A DNA stretch of 64,000 nt from Begonia masoniana (taxonomy: Eukaryota > Streptophyta > Magnoliopsida > Cucurbitales > Begoniaceae), in the NCBI GenBank assembly GCA_022432975.1, contig CM039504.1, positions 965,459 through 1,029,458 on the forward strand, written 5' to 3'. A program made the translations under genes and the position numbers. Below the pieces are notes generated by a model that was not told the origin of the DNA, did not search any database, and saw nothing but the letters and a program-made list of their open reading frames with translations. Positions 1-12,145 of this stretch are shown in pieces; the stretch's first letter is position 1; each line of letters begins with the position of its first letter.

Positions 1-925
1 GCTTAGAATTCAAATTCGCAAAAAGTTAGGTCATCGAGCTCTAACCTCGGCTTAAATACTCTGTCTTTATTTCTGCTTGACTTCAATGCTTCTTATCCAA
101 TAATAGAAATTTTGTTACCATTGGGAAGCATCCGTACATAAGCAGATATCCGTTACACCGGAAAGTGCTGTTCGTCGTCGCCATTAAAGTTCTGGAGTTA
201 ATGCTGAAAACGACGTCACTGTAGCTTCGCGGTTTATTTGAATTCTGGCGGAAAACAAAGCTGATTTAGTCTTGAAACGCCATCAGATGATGCAACTGGA
301 AAATATTGAACCGGCATCGGATGAGAAAGCTTCAAATGCTTGAACCGGCATAGAATGATAAAGCTTTAAAAAAGAAACGCTGTCGTTTAGTGACCAGAAG
401 AGGAATTTGTTGAAGTCATCCGACTTTGTCGTTTAGCGAGCGGTGGAGTACTCCGTTTTAGCTCATCCGCCTTGTCGTCTAGTGAGCGGTGGAGTACTTC
501 GTTTTAGCTCATCCGCCTTGTCTCCTAGCGAGCGGTGGAGTACTTCGTTTTACTCTACTGCCTTTGTCGTTTAGCGATCGGATGAGGCCTTCTTCGAAGT
601 CTTCCGCCTTTGAACGACTTCTTCTTTTATTATTATTTCATTGATATTTAAATTCACCGGTGGACTTCTATTCTACTTGACCGGTGGACTTCTTTTCCAC
701 TTGACCGGTGGACTTCTATTCTCAGCCCTGTTTTATTATTACTCCTAGAACACTTCACCAAAATCATTAGAAAACTAAAATACCCTTTTTAAGGGTATTT
801 TCGACAGATTAATCTCAACTGCATATATATTATTTTCACTCAGTAAACATAATCAAATTACAATATTAACCATACAAACACATCATCAAAAACAAATTTA
901 GACTTAATCACAATTTAAGTCAACA
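1..925 (-). repeat. 3' LTR of the copia element (partial)
   Basis: This matches 8957-9881 base for base in length, with scattered substitutions. It ends at CAACA (921-925), the inner border next to the polypurine tract. About 447 bp of the LTR are missing to the left of the window. Short GTCGTTTAGCGAGCGG-like units recur around 420-570 and again in the right LTR. Confidence 0.95.
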
Positions 926-940
926 ATCTCCCCCTTTTTG
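926..940 (-). other. Polypurine tract of the copia element
   Basis: On the minus strand this reads CAAAAAGGGGGAGAT and directly abuts the 3' LTR, where plus-strand DNA synthesis is primed in LTR elements. Its position relative to the LTR border fixes the orientation of the element. Confidence 0.85.
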
Positions 941-1220
941 ATGATGACAATCTATGACTGTAAATTTGATTAATCAGTATTTCCCCACAAACATAGCTCC
1001 CCCACAGTATATGCATTCATTCCAAAAACATAATACAGAGCACTGGACATGCATATATCCAGTTTTCCCAAAAAAAAATATATCCATTCATCAAAATATT
1101 CTCCCCCATTGACATTATCAAAAACACTAAAAGAGAACTACCAAGCAATGCAACAGTCATAATTCAGGATAAACCATAGAAAAACAGTTGTTTACAGACA
1201 AAGAAATGTATTGTTCTAAG

Positions 1221-3458
1221 TTATTTCAAATTCGTAAACCACTTCCATATCTCCTGAATGACCGAAGTAGGGATATCAAAATCCGGATTTAGAAGAGGAT
1301 GAGGTGGAGCAGGTAGAGCTAGAGGTGCAGGAGTAGGAATATACTGCTGAACATGTGCAATGAAGTCCACCATGTCCATACATGATGGAAACTCAATCGG
1401 TTCTCGATAGACGACCAGATCCATACATGGAGAAGCTTCAGCAGCAGGAGATATATCCATTGGACACATAGCCTCAGATGAAGTTTCAAGAGTAAGTGGA
1501 ACAACAGTAGGAGTACAGATTGGAAGATCGGCTGATTGAGAATCCAAAGGCATGAGACGTTCAGCAGCCACTATTGGCCTGAAAACTGGAGGGAGAAAAT
1601 CTGCATCACACGGCTCAGATGAAGACTGAGGAGGTGGAGACATTGCAGGTTAGAGAGCATCAACTTTGGAAGTGAGAGTCTGAAGGGCCTTAGTGAAAAG
1701 CAGATGATTTCTCTTCAATGTTTGATCCACTAAACCCTGGCTCACATCAAAATCCAGTTTGAGCTGAGAGGACTTTGTATCAATGGACTGATTTAAGGCT
1801 TTCTCCAGATTGTCAATGCAGGTCTTCAGCTCCTTGTACTGCACATCACTTAGGGAAGTTCTCCTTTGATAGGTTAAGGGAGTGGCAGGGGTACTGTGTA
1901 GAATTTCTGGAGGGAGTTGTACTGCATGAACAGCTTGGACTATTTGAGCAGGTTGGATCTGAGGAGCAGAAATTGGAGGAGGAGGAGGTGTAGAAGGAGG
2001 AGTTGTAATGACTGGTGTTATTGAGGCAGGTGGAGGCAGAGTTGGTAATGTGGATGATAGAGGAAAAGATTGAGCAGCAGGAAAAAGTGAGACTGGAGGT
2101 GGAGGTGAAGGAGAAATACCAAGAGCTGAGATTGCAGTCTCATCTTCTTCTTCCTGATCAGACTCCTCTGCCAGGATAAGTTGTCTTTTCCCCCTTTGAA
2201 CAACAGTTGCCTGAGCAGCCTCCATATTGGCTGCAGGCAGAGTAGGCAACAACAGAGTAGGTAAAGGAAAAGCATGAATCTGTGGAATAGTAGGATGCAC
2301 AGATGAGGGAAATAAGAATGTCTCAAAAATGGGAAGAAAGCTAGGTGCAGAGGAAGCCTCAAAGGGATGTGCTGAAACTAATGGAGCAGTTTGTCTAGTT
2401 CTTGGAGAAAGGGGCATTACTCGAGATACTTTTGAAGGAGGAGGAGAATCAAAGAGAGCAGGAATCTCGGAATCACCATCACCCTCTTGAATTGAGGACT
2501 CATCAACCAATTCAAGTTTTCTTTTCCCTTTTCTGGCTACGGCTACCTGAGCTATCCTTTGCTTAGATTGATCCAAATAGAATTCTCCTTTTCTGTTTTT
2601 CTTAATCCTCATTCTGTTCAGAGTAGCCTTGGAGTAGTAGTTACCATTCTTGAGACTGGGGAGCTCAGCATCTTCAGGAAAGCAGATATCATGCTTCTGA
2701 AAGATTTTCATCAGAAGCAGGTTGTAGGGAAGAGAAGGAGCTCTGGAGGTGATAGCCTGAATCATCCTTCTCAGGATCATGAATCCAACATCGAAAGGGG
2801 TCTTCTGGAATAAGCACATTAGGATAAAGACCTACATACTACTTACTTCATCATAATGTCCCCCTTTTGGAAGGATGTTGTACCCGATCATCTGATGAAA
2901 GAGCTTAGCCCTTATGTTCAAGTGTTTGCTCTTTAAGACGCTAGGAGTGATGTTTGGGTCGAGAGCTATGGATTTCAAAAGAAGACGACCATCTTCTGTA
3001 TCAAAACAAGGGGACTCCTGCCCTGAGGCATAGAATTTGGGGCATCCATCTAAGTGAGGGCTTTCCAGAAGCTCATTTATCGAAGAGGAGGTAAGAGTTA
3101 TGTGCTTTCCATACACATAACTTTTGATTATAGATAAATCAGGAGAAAAACTCATGTTGATATAAAACATCCTAATGGCTTCTGCGTAATAGAAAGTTTC
3201 CACAAAGAATAAGTCTAGAAGTCCTATGTCATTCAAAGGCTCAATGAGATTTAAACCAACTAACTCATCAGCCATAATTCCTCTACTAGGAATCAATTTC
3301 TTAGATTGAAATTCTTCATGATACCTTATTTCGGCTGCCTGAGTGAGGAAGTAGTACGATGGCCAACTCTTAGAGCGAGGAATTTCTCGAGACGGTCGGG
3401 CGGTGGTTTTGGATTTCTTAGCAGCGAGTTCTTTACCAGCTCTAGAGGAAGATTCCAT
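1221..3458 (-). pseudogene. Sirevirus env-like third ORF, broken by two in-frame stops
   Basis: Three open segments (3458-2832, 2819-1650, 1643-1221) lie in one reading frame and are separated only by a TAG at 2832-2834 and a TAA at 1650-1652, so they are one ORF of roughly 745 codons. The first ~200 residues form a compact, probably folded region found in the extra ORF of Sirevirus-type elements. The middle is Pro/Ser-rich with poly-Pro runs, and a short helical, coiled-coil-like stretch lies near residues 560-600. The ORF sits between the RNase H end of pol and the polypurine tract, the usual Sirevirus env-like position. I see no clear signal peptide. The product's function is not known and the two stops should prevent full-length translation. 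Confidence 0.8.
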
Positions 3459-3774
3459 AGTGCGGATTGAAGAAGTTTGCTGAGTGAGAATCTGGAAGAA
3501 GAGTAGGGTTTTGGAAAGACGAACTGCGTCTGTCAGAGCAAGATGAAAGAGCGCGAAAGATGAAGCGTCTTTGTAACGAAAGAGAATTTAAATTAGTTAG
3601 GGCATCACCCGATTAGAATGAGACAAACGTGGAAGTTGAATAGAACCCAATAGATTACACGTGTCATCAGATAAGAGAATATATCATCCGATAAGTGAAT
3701 AATACATATCCATCGGTGAATAGTAAAAGAACCGGATGATGTGAGTAGCAAAGACATAAGAAGTGAAGAGAACC

Positions 3775-4500
3775 TTAACTTTTCTCATACTTGAGAAGAC
3801 CTAATCTCATTCTAATACCACAGAAGGTTTTCTCATCCAAAAGTTTTGTAAAGATATCTACCAATTGATCTACAGAATTAACAAACTCTAAGGAGATATC
3901 ACCTCTTTGAACATGATCACGAATAAAATGATATCTGACATCAATGTGCTTGGTTCTAGAGTGCTGAATTGGATTCTTGGAAATATTAATTGCACTGGTG
4001 TTATCACACCGAATAGGAATCCTATCATAAAACAAATTGAAATCTTCCAAAGTCTGTTTCATCCAAAGCATTTGTGCACAACAACTGCCTGCAGCAATAT
4101 ATTCACTCTCAGCAGTTGATAATGCAACAGAATTCTATTTCTTAGAATACCAAGACACAAGAGATTCTCCTAAGAATTGACAGGTGCCACTAGTGCTTTT
4201 CCTATCAACTAGACTACCTGCATAATCAGAATCAGAATATCCAACAAGATCGAAAGAGGTTCCCTTCGGATACCATAAGCCTAGGTCAGATGTACCACTT
4301 AAATATTTAAAAATCCTTTTGACAGCAGTTAAGTGAGATTCCTTAGGAGCAGCTTGAAATCTAGCACACAGACAAACATTAAAGAGTATATCTGGCCTGC
4401 TTGCAGTCAGATATAGCAGGGAACCAATCATACCACGATATTTCTTAATATCAACACTTATTCCTTTTTCATCCTTATCCAATTTAGTTGTGGTACTCAT
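3775..4500 (-). pseudogene. copia RNase H / C-terminal pol segment, nonsense-interrupted
   Basis: This continues the reverse transcriptase frame and contains typical copia pol C-terminal sequence: YRGMIGSLLYLTASRPDI, the GYSDSDYAGS block with RNase H acidic residues, then KSTSGTCQFLG and, after an in-frame stop at 4135-4137, the AESEY-type and HIDVRYHFIRDHV segments. The ORF from 4500 is in frame with reverse transcriptase but separated from it by stops at 4567-4569 and shortly after. The last open part ends at 3775. Confidence 0.85.
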
Positions 4501-4566
4501 GGGAGTCTTGGAAGACTTGACAGATTCTAAGCCAAATTTCTTAAGAAGTTACTTGATGTATTTTTC

Positions 4567-5628
4567 TTAACAGAAGAAAATTCCATCAGGAGATTGACAG
4601 ATCTGAAATCCTAAGAAGAATTTTAACTCCCCCATCATACTCATCTCAAATTCACTTTGCATGAGAGAGGAAAATTCATTACACATTTTGACATTAGAGG
4701 ATCCAAATATAATATCATCAACATAGATTTGTACTAACAGAATATTTTTATCCTTTTGCATGGTAAACAGAGTTGAATCAGAATTTCCCTTTTTGAAATT
4801 CCTTTCCTCAAGGAAATTCTTCAATCTGTCATACCAAGCTCTAGGAAACTGCTTAAGTCCATAGCGAGCCTTCTTAAGTCTATACACATGATCAGATTTA
4901 GCATAGTCTTCAAAACCTAAAGGCTGCTCTACATAAACTTCTTCCTGAATATAGCCATTTAAGAAAGCACTCTTAACATCCATTTGAAAGAGTGTGAAGT
5001 TTTTGTAGCACGCATAGGCTAAAAGCATCCTAATGGACTCTAATCTAGCAACAGGTGCAAAGGTTTCCTCAAAATCTATTCCTTCTTCTTGATTGTAACC
5101 TTTGGCAACTAATCTGGCTTTGTTCCTTACAACTATTCCATTTTCATCCATTTTATTCTTATAAACCCATTTAGTTCCAATAATAGGATGATCAACAGGT
5201 TTTGGAACCAGTTCCCAAACATTGTTCCTTTCGAATTGGTTTAGTTCATCTTGCATTGCAACAATCCAGTATTCATCCAATTCGGCTTCCTCAAACTTCT
5301 TAGGCTCTATCTGAGAAATAAATGCCACATTGGCACAGAGATTTCTAAGAGAGGATCTAGTCTTAACTTCTAAAGAAGGATCACATAAAATTTCATCTAT
5401 TGGATGGTCTCTGACATATTTCCAATCTCTAGGAAGAACAGGATTTTCATCCTTGACAGGAACAATATCAAGAGATGTAGAAGAAGGTTCTGTTGATTTT
5501 TCTACTTGAGGAGAATCACATGGCTTTTCTAAGGAAAGAGAATCCAGTTGTTTGTCCAAAATATCATCCTCATCCACATTGATTGTGGGTTGAGGAGATT
5601 CATCGAAGTTAACATGAACAGATTCCAA
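4567..5628 (-). pseudogene. copia reverse transcriptase segment of pol
   Basis: The segment holds the copia RT landmarks: [32 protein letters not shown], the [12 protein letters not shown] block, [14 protein letters not shown] and the catalytic YVDD motif ([10 protein letters not shown]). The catalytic aspartates look intact. It is out of frame with the integrase segment upstream (a frameshift near 5610-5640) and runs into a stop at 4567, so a gag-pol polyprotein cannot be made. Confidence 0.92.
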
Positions 5629-6865
5629 GATCAGATTTGGAATCGAATTTTCCTAAGTTATCCTTAGTGTTTAGAATGAAGCATTTGCTTCCAAAAGCTC
5701 TAAAATACTTAACAGAAGGTGTTTTTCCACTCCAGAGCTCATATGGAGTTTTCTCTAGAATAGGTCTTATGGAGACCCGATTAAGCACATAACAGGCTGT
5801 TGCAACAGCTTCAGCCCAGAAATACTTAGGAAGGGAGTTTTCATTAAGCATAGTCCAAGCTAGCTCTTGGAGAGACCTATTTTTCCTCTCAACAACACCA
5901 TTTTGCTGAGGGGTCCTAGGAGAAGAGAAATTGTGCTCAATTCCATACTTGAGACACAAGAGTTCAAATTTCTCATTTTCAAATTCTCCACCATGATCAC
6001 TACGAATAGCAACTATGGTGAGCTCCTTTTCATTTTGAACTCTTTTCCTAAAACTAGAAAAGGTGTCAAAAGTCTCATCCTTAGACTTTAGAAAGTGAAC
6101 CCAGGTAAATCTAGAAAAATCATCAACAATGACAAATGCATAGAATTTTCCTCCTTAGCTAGCAATATTTGAAGGACCGAAGAGGTCCATGTGAAGAAGT
6201 TGGAGAGGCTTAGAAGTAGAAATTGCATTCTTAGATGCAAAAGAACTTTTGATCTGTTTGCCCATTTGGCAGGCTTCACAGACCTTATCCTTTTCAAAGG
6301 ATATCTTAGGGATTCCTCTAACTAAGTTCTCCTTAGTAATCTTAGCTAAGGTATCCATCCCTACGTGTCCTAATCTCCTATGCCAAATCCAAGAATCATG
6401 GGAAGAATTCACAGCAAAACATTTTTCATCAGACACAGCAATATCATCTAAGTCAATAATATAAATATTATCTTTCCTATAGCCAGACACAGCAATATCA
6501 TCTAAGTCAATAATATAAATATTATCTTTCCTATAGCCAGAAAACAGAACTTTGCCATTTGAAGCATCTTCAATTATGCAAGAGTCTGACTTAAAAATTA
6601 CTTTATATCCTTTATCACATAACTGGCTAATACTAAGTAAATTATGCTTTAATCCATCAACTAATAAAACATTCTCAATAATAGGATTAATGCTGTTACC
6701 TATGTTGTCAATGCCAACAATTTTGCCTTTTTGGTTTCCACCAAAAGTGACACTTCCTTTCTTCTTGTTGACAACTGCAAACTTTATTGAGTCTCCTGTC
6801 ATATGCCTCGAACATCCACTGTCGAGGTACCATTGGTTTTTCTCAGGAGAACAGTCAACCTGCAA
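5609..6865 (-). pseudogene. copia protease, GAG-pre-integrase and integrase segment of pol
   Basis: It starts with the aspartic protease signature WYLDSGCSRHMTG, then the pre-integrase zinc region (HRRLGHVGMDTL followed by CEACQMGK), then the integrase core, including a VIVDDFSRFTWV-like strand and TPQQNGVVERKN. A single TAA at 6155-6157 splits the integrase; the parts on either side are in the same frame. A perfect 54-bp tandem duplication (6430-6483 and 6484-6537) repeats 18 residues just before the zinc region. The gag ORF upstream is in another frame, which points to an indel near 6870-6920. Confidence 0.9.
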
Positions 6866-8437
6866 AACAGAGATTAAGTTGTCTACTTAGGTGCCCAAAT
6901 CTTTTGGGTCCTAGGGTTAGTTTTGGTTCTTTGGGAACCCATTGCAGCTTACTACCATTTTTCATATTATGTGTTTTTAAAGGACATATGAAGGACTTAT
7001 GTCCTACTTCATTACAGGTATGGCAAGTAGTCGGTTTGACAAAGAAATTCTTAAACACTTTTCTCTCATTGAATTTGTCATAGCCTAAACCTACTTTATC
7101 ATGAGTAGCTCTATGATTCCCTATTAGCAATGTTAAGTTCTTGCTACCAATTGAAAACCAAAGAACAAGTTTATTCAAAGATTCATTTGTCTTCTTTAGT
7201 TCAGAAATTTCTTTTTCATGCAAGTTCACTTCTTTAGCATGCTTCTCAATTAGACTTGCATTTTCCTTTTTCAGTGTATTGTATTTAGCCTTTAGCATGC
7301 CAAACTGTTTAACCAAATCGTTAAAGGCATCAACCATATCCCCATCATCATCAGACTCACTCTCACAGGAAGAAATGCTTATCTCATCATCGTGAGCCAT
7401 GAAGCAGAGGTTGGCTACTTCCTCATCTTCTGTAGAGGATGTGTCACCTTCACTGTCATCCCAAGTGGCCTTCATAGCCTTCTTCTTAAATTTCTTGGGA
7501 TTCTTCTTGGACTGTGGACAATCTGCCTTCATGTGGCCAGGCTTTCCACATCCAAAACAAGTAATTTCCTTCTCCTTGTGAGATTTCTCCCCCTTTGGAA
7601 ATCTCCTTCCTTGCATTCTTTTTCTTTGGAGGAATTTGATGAACCTCCTTGTCATGAGAGCGATATCCTCATCATCTTCTTCTTCTTCATCCTCAGATAC
7701 TTCATTTTTGCTCGAGGAGGCTTTCAGAGCAATGTCCTTTCTCTTTGTGGCCTCTTTCTCCTTGAGGTCTTCCTTCTCATTTGACCTCATTGTGATCTCA
7801 TGTGTCATGAGAGATCCAATGAGTTCCTCAAGTTTTAGAGCCTTGAGATCCTTTGCTTCCTGTATGGCAGTCACCTTTGGCTGCCAGCTTCTTGGAAGAC
7901 ATCTGAGAATTTTCCTGACCTGTTCTTCACTAGAATAAGATTTACCAAGAGCTTTCAAACCATTAGTAATGTTAGTAAATCTTGTAAACATGGAAGAAAC
8001 AGACTCATCCTTAGGCATGGAAAATAGTTCATACTCGTGTATGAACATATTTAACTTGCTCTCTTTCACATGGTTTGTGCCATCGTGTGTGACCTCTAAA
8101 AGGTGCCAAATCTCTTAGGCACTCTCACACCCTTGTACTCTATTAAATTCGTCTCGATTTAGAGCACAGTACAAGGTGTTTACTGCCTTAGCATTAAGGC
8201 TCAGATTTCTCTTATCGGACTCAGTCAATTCAGAAGAGTCCTTAGGGATATTTTTCCCATCTACAGTTTTCATGGCCTTAAAAGGACCATTCTCTATAAT
8301 ACACCAAGTCTCATAGTCTATGGCTTGAATGAATATTTCATTCTAGCCTTCCAATAGACATAATCACTACCATCAAAGAATGGAGGTCTATTGGTTGCTT
8401 GACCTTCTATTTGTGTAGTGTTAATGTTGAATGCCAA
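6855..8437 (-). pseudogene. copia gag, start codon lost and N-terminus broken
   Basis: The open part (8069-6855, ~404 residues) has a retrotransposon gag region at its N-terminus, a long acidic and lysine-rich middle, and two CCHC zinc knuckles (CFGCGKPGHMKADCP and CHTCNEVGHKSFIC) that would bind element RNA. Coding similarity continues upstream to about 8437, where the expected ATG is TTG (8435-8437). This N-terminal part has a frameshift near 8340 and a TAA near 8115. Together these make gag non-functional as it stands. Confidence 0.85.
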
Positions 8438-8495
8438 TGTGAAAAAAAAATATAACACAGAGTGTTTAAACGGAGCCTAGACAATGATCAACCTA

Positions 8496-8507
8496 GCTCT
8501 GATACCA
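8496..8507 (-). other. Primer-binding site, initiator tRNA-Met type
   Basis: The minus strand reads TGGTATCAGAGC, the complement of the plant initiator tRNA-Met 3' end used by most Ty1/copia elements. It lies 2-3 bases inside the 5' LTR border at 8510. Confidence 0.95.
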
Positions 8508-8509
8508 AT

Positions 8510-9881
8510 TGTAGGATCGGTATTGTCTAAGAGGGGGGTGAATTAGACCCTTTTTTTTTTTAAATTTTAATTACGAGTCAACCTAATTTCTCCCTTGATT
8601 AAACTTATAGATTTAACACAAGTAATCAAATAACGTAAAGAGAGAGAGAGAGAGAAATTCGACACTAGTATTTTTACGTGGTTCGGCCAAACTGCCTACG
8701 TCCACGCTCCAAGGCTCCCCCTTGAAGATTCCTTACTTCTCCTCAACGAGAAATCATGATCGAGCTTTCGGGCGTCGATCCAAAGCCTTTTACACAATAC
8801 AGGATTGAACTTTACGGGCGTCAATCCACTGCCTTACACAGATTTTGAATTTGTAAAGTTTTGCACAAAAACTACTCTCTCACAGAAATTGAATCTCAAG
8901 TTGGAATTGAGAGAGGTAGAGAAAAATACAGAGTATTATCACTTTCGCAGATTAGGGCTTAGAATTTAAATTCGCAAAAAGTTAGGTCATCGAGCTCTAA
9001 CCTCGGCTTAAATACTCTGTCTTTATTTCTGCTTCACTTCAATGCTTCTTATCCAATAATAGAAACTTTGTTACCGTTGGGAAGCATCCGTACATAAGCA
9101 GATATCCGTTGCACAGGAAAGTGCTGTTCGTCGTCGCCATTAAAGTTCTGGAGTTAATGCTGAAAACGACGTCACTGTAGCTTTTCGGTTTATTTGAATT
9201 CTAGCGGAAGACAAAGCTGATTTAGTCTTGAAACGCCATCGGATGATGCAACTGGAAAATATTGAACCGGCATCGGATGAGAAAGCTTCAAATGCTTGAA
9301 CAGACATAGAATGATGAAGCTTTAAAAAAGAAACGCTGTCGTTTAGCGACCGGAAGAGGAATTTGTTGAAGTCATCCGACTTTGTCGTTTAGTGAGCGGT
9401 GGAGTACTCCGTTTTAGCTCATCCGCCTTGTCGTCTAGCGAGCGGTGGAGTACTTCGTTTTAGCTCATCCACCTTGTCGTCTAGCGAGCGGTGGAGTACT
9501 TCGTTTTACTCTACTGCCTTTGTCGTTTAGCGATCGGATGAGGCCTTCTTCGAAGTCTTCCGCCTTTGAACGACTTCTTTTTTTTATTATTATTTCATTG
9601 ATATTTAAATTCATTGGTGGACTTCTATTCTACTTGACCGGTGGACTTCTTTTCCACTTGACCGGTGGACTTCAATTCTCAGCCCTGTTTTATTATTACT
9701 CCTAGAACACTTCACCAAAATCATTAGAAAACTCAAATACCTTTTTAAGGGTATTTCCGACAGATTAATCTCAACTGCATATATATTATTTTCACTCAGT
9801 AAACATAATCAAATTACAATATTAACCATACAAACACATCATCAAAAACAAATTTAGACTTAATCACAATTTAAGTCAACA
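8510..9881 (-). repeat. 5' LTR of the copia element, complete (1372 bp)
   Basis: It runs from TGTAGGATCG (8510) to AGTCAACA (ends 9881), with the TG..CA termini usual for LTRs. The section from 8957 repeats the window's first 925 bp. A GA dinucleotide run lies at 8637-8656. Confidence 0.93.
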
Positions 9882-11393
9882 AATTCTACGTAAATGCAGA
9901 TGCGTGCAGTGCATATGGAGTTCAGAAATCATGCATAACATACAGAGCGTCGCAGACAGAATATCACCGAGATCTCATCCCCCTAACCGAAGGGGCCCAT
10001 CCAGCGGTCGGACTACCCCGTGCAGTTAGAGGAGGGGGTACACGCTTACAACACGTATAGCCGTGCCTGAGCCCCACCTCGCGTGACCAGATAACAGATT
10101 ACGTTCATTAATTATATTACATGAGATGTGGTATCGGCCAGACCCTTAATCGGCCCGCACGATAGATCAATAGCCCCCAATTTTTGGGCCACATGGGTTT
10201 TCTGAAAACATCGTGCGGAAATTCATTTTCATGCCAAGTTAAAATATGTGATGCATGAACAGTTCAATATAAATGTAAACAAACAAGCATGCGTACCATC
10301 AAGACTGTAAATGAAATAACCTACAAAAACGTTTAAACCTAACTACCCAACCAAAGCAATTTAAAACAAACAATCCACTAAGATCCTCGACGCGACATCG
10401 AAGTCACGAGAACTTACCTTGTGCGCGCTGAACTTCGAGCTCTATCCACGAGAGTCGTTCGTCTGAGGCAAAACACAACATTCGCCATTAAAACCAATTT
10501 AAGTCCAAATTAACAAAACCTTAACTAAAGAGATTTCCTAAAGCTTTAATCTAATTCATTGAGCTATTTCATCGAGCAATTACACGCTCGGCACCTCAAA
10601 TCCTAAATTACGAGTTTTCCCTAAATCTCAAAATTTCTCGAATTTCAACATTTTCACAAATTAATTAGATTCGTCCAATAACGTCCAATACGTTCAATAT
10701 ATGCTTAATCACGGCAAACCTATAAATTTTGAACCTTAAATCGTAATTTTTACAAAAACCTAATCGTAAACCCTAACGATTAAACTTCGCAAAAACTGAA
10801 AACTAACGCTCCGAAGTCATATATTCATACCTAGGGTTGCGAGAGGAGGAGAAAACACGAAGGAAACGAGTCGATTGGAGGAAGAATCGGAGGTCGTATT
10901 GGAGAACGCCGTCGACTGGCAGAGAGGAATCGCGAAGAAAGCTCTCTGGTTTTCTCGCGGCAGAGAAGAAATGAGGAAGAAAGAAGTTTATGTTATTTTT
11001 ATAAATTTGATTTGGCAAATTACCGTTTCGCCCTTGCATTGTTTTTATATTAGTTTTGTCGTTCGTTTAGTTAATTAACTAGCTATTCGGTTTCACCAAA
11101 TCTCCTTATTTCACCAATAAGTCCAACTTATTATTTGAGATTTATTAAAACTGTCCGTTCACAAATTGGACCTCGTTTACTATTTTTACTAAAACACCCT
11201 TTGTATTACGAGAAACATAATTACTCGGAATTAAGCGTTACTACTCCGAAAATTCTCATAATTTTCTTAAAATTCCTATTAATAATTAGGATTCTAATGA
11301 AGCTTTCTTTTCGTAATACGGGTTTGATTTGACATATTTACAAAATGTCAATATATATTATAATATAAAATTCCATACAAGCCGGATATTACA
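9882..11393 (-). repeat. Probable remnant of an older LTR (gypsy-like)
   Basis: No coding capacity is visible. The minus strand begins at 11393 with TGTAATATCCGGC, a start common in plant Ty3/gypsy LTRs, and the stretch has the mixed GC-rich and AT-rich texture of an LTR (GC-rich block at 9960-10090). The copia element would then have inserted into it at 9882. The last ~145 bp (11249-11393) recurs before the second copy of the tandem duplication. The family call is inference only; a search against repeat libraries would settle it. Confidence 0.4.
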
Positions 11394-11705
11394 ACATTTA
11401 AGCAACCTCAATCAATTTTTCACTCCAATGATAGCAACATAGTTCGTTGCTTATTTGTCGCTTATCGTCTCTCCTTTTATCTTCTTTCTTCTCCTTGTTC
11501 TGCCTTCTTCATCGACACAATCACCGACTTTTTCTCTACATGCTGTCTGTAAAAGAGGTTGTCGGTGTCGAGTATGGCTGCTACGGTTAGTGGTAGTAGT
11601 TTATGACTGTAGAATCATATCCTGAGAGAGGATATTTGCTTTTATATTTTAGTTTGGAGTTGGATTGGCCGCTTGGGTAGCTCAGCTCGACTACGCCGGT
11701 GGAAA

Positions 11706-11996
11706 ATGCTGGAACGGTGCGTCGGAACTTGTCGTGCTCGCTGGATCCAGCGGGCTAGTCGAGGCAGCGCCGTGACGCTGCTCTATCTTTTCCTCACCGT
11801 TGTCGTTTTGCGAGGGACCATTGGAGCTGGCCAGTTTGGAACGCCGGAGCAGGACTTGAACGAGATCCGGAAGCGTTTATCGACTCTCGGCCGCCGGAAT
11901 ATGGAGGCGCACAGAGTCCTTGAAGAAGTGAATACGGAAACAGAGAGGGACGATGGGGCGATTGATGAAGTTGATGGGCGATCAATCGCCTGGTGA
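11706..11996 (+). pseudogene. Xyloglucan 6-xylosyltransferase (XXT, GT34) N-terminal fragment, copy 1
   Basis: From the first ATG at 11706 this encodes 96 residues: a basic cytosolic tail, one hydrophobic anchor (AVTLLYLFLTVVVLRGTIGA), then stem sequence with GQFGTPEQDLNEIR and HRVLEEV. That pattern matches the start of XXT1/XXT2-type enzymes, Golgi type II proteins that add xylose to the glucan backbone of xyloglucan. The real enzymes are about 460 residues; here the whole GT34 catalytic domain is missing and the frame ends in unrelated acidic sequence. It looks like a captured 5' gene end. If expressed it could give only a membrane-anchored stub. Confidence 0.7.
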
Positions 11997-12111
11997 TGGG
12001 GCGAGATCGCCCCTGTATTTTTTTAATATTGTCGATGCTTTTGATGCTATTTATTTAATGTAATTAAAATAAATAAACAAATAAATAAAATTTATTTGTT
12101 GACTAGGCGTG

Positions 12112-12145
12112 GCTCAAGGGTTGCTTAAAAAAGCAACCCTTGAGC
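12112..12145. repeat. Perfect hairpin, 15-bp stem
   Basis: GCTCAAGGGTTGCTT (12112-12126) and its exact complement (12131-12145) flank a 4-base loop. It lies inside the XXT-fragment element near its right end and recurs in copy 2 at +5721. Confidence 0.8.

Larger units (their letters stand above)
1..9881 (-). mobile_element. Ty1/copia LTR retrotransposon, Sirevirus (SIRE/Maximus) type, degenerate
   Basis: The element is read on the minus strand: LTR (8510-9881), primer-binding site, gag, protease-integrase, reverse transcriptase-RNase H, an extra env-like ORF, polypurine tract, LTR (1-925, cut by the window edge). Integrase before reverse transcriptase defines Ty1/copia. The long extra ORF downstream of pol, the long LTR and the two CCHC knuckles point to the Sirevirus lineage. 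The visible 925 bp of the left LTR aligns with 8957-9881 at equal length and with few mismatches, so insertion was fairly recent. Even so, gag, pol and the env-like ORF carry frameshifts and stops, so the copy is non-autonomous. The right-hand target duplication would be 9882-9886 (AATTC); its partner lies outside the window. Confidence 0.93.

Noticed and set aside
9960..10090. GC-rich block that first looked like an RNA gene
   Set aside because: It does not fold or read like tRNA, rRNA or snRNA that I know, and sits in a probable LTR remnant.
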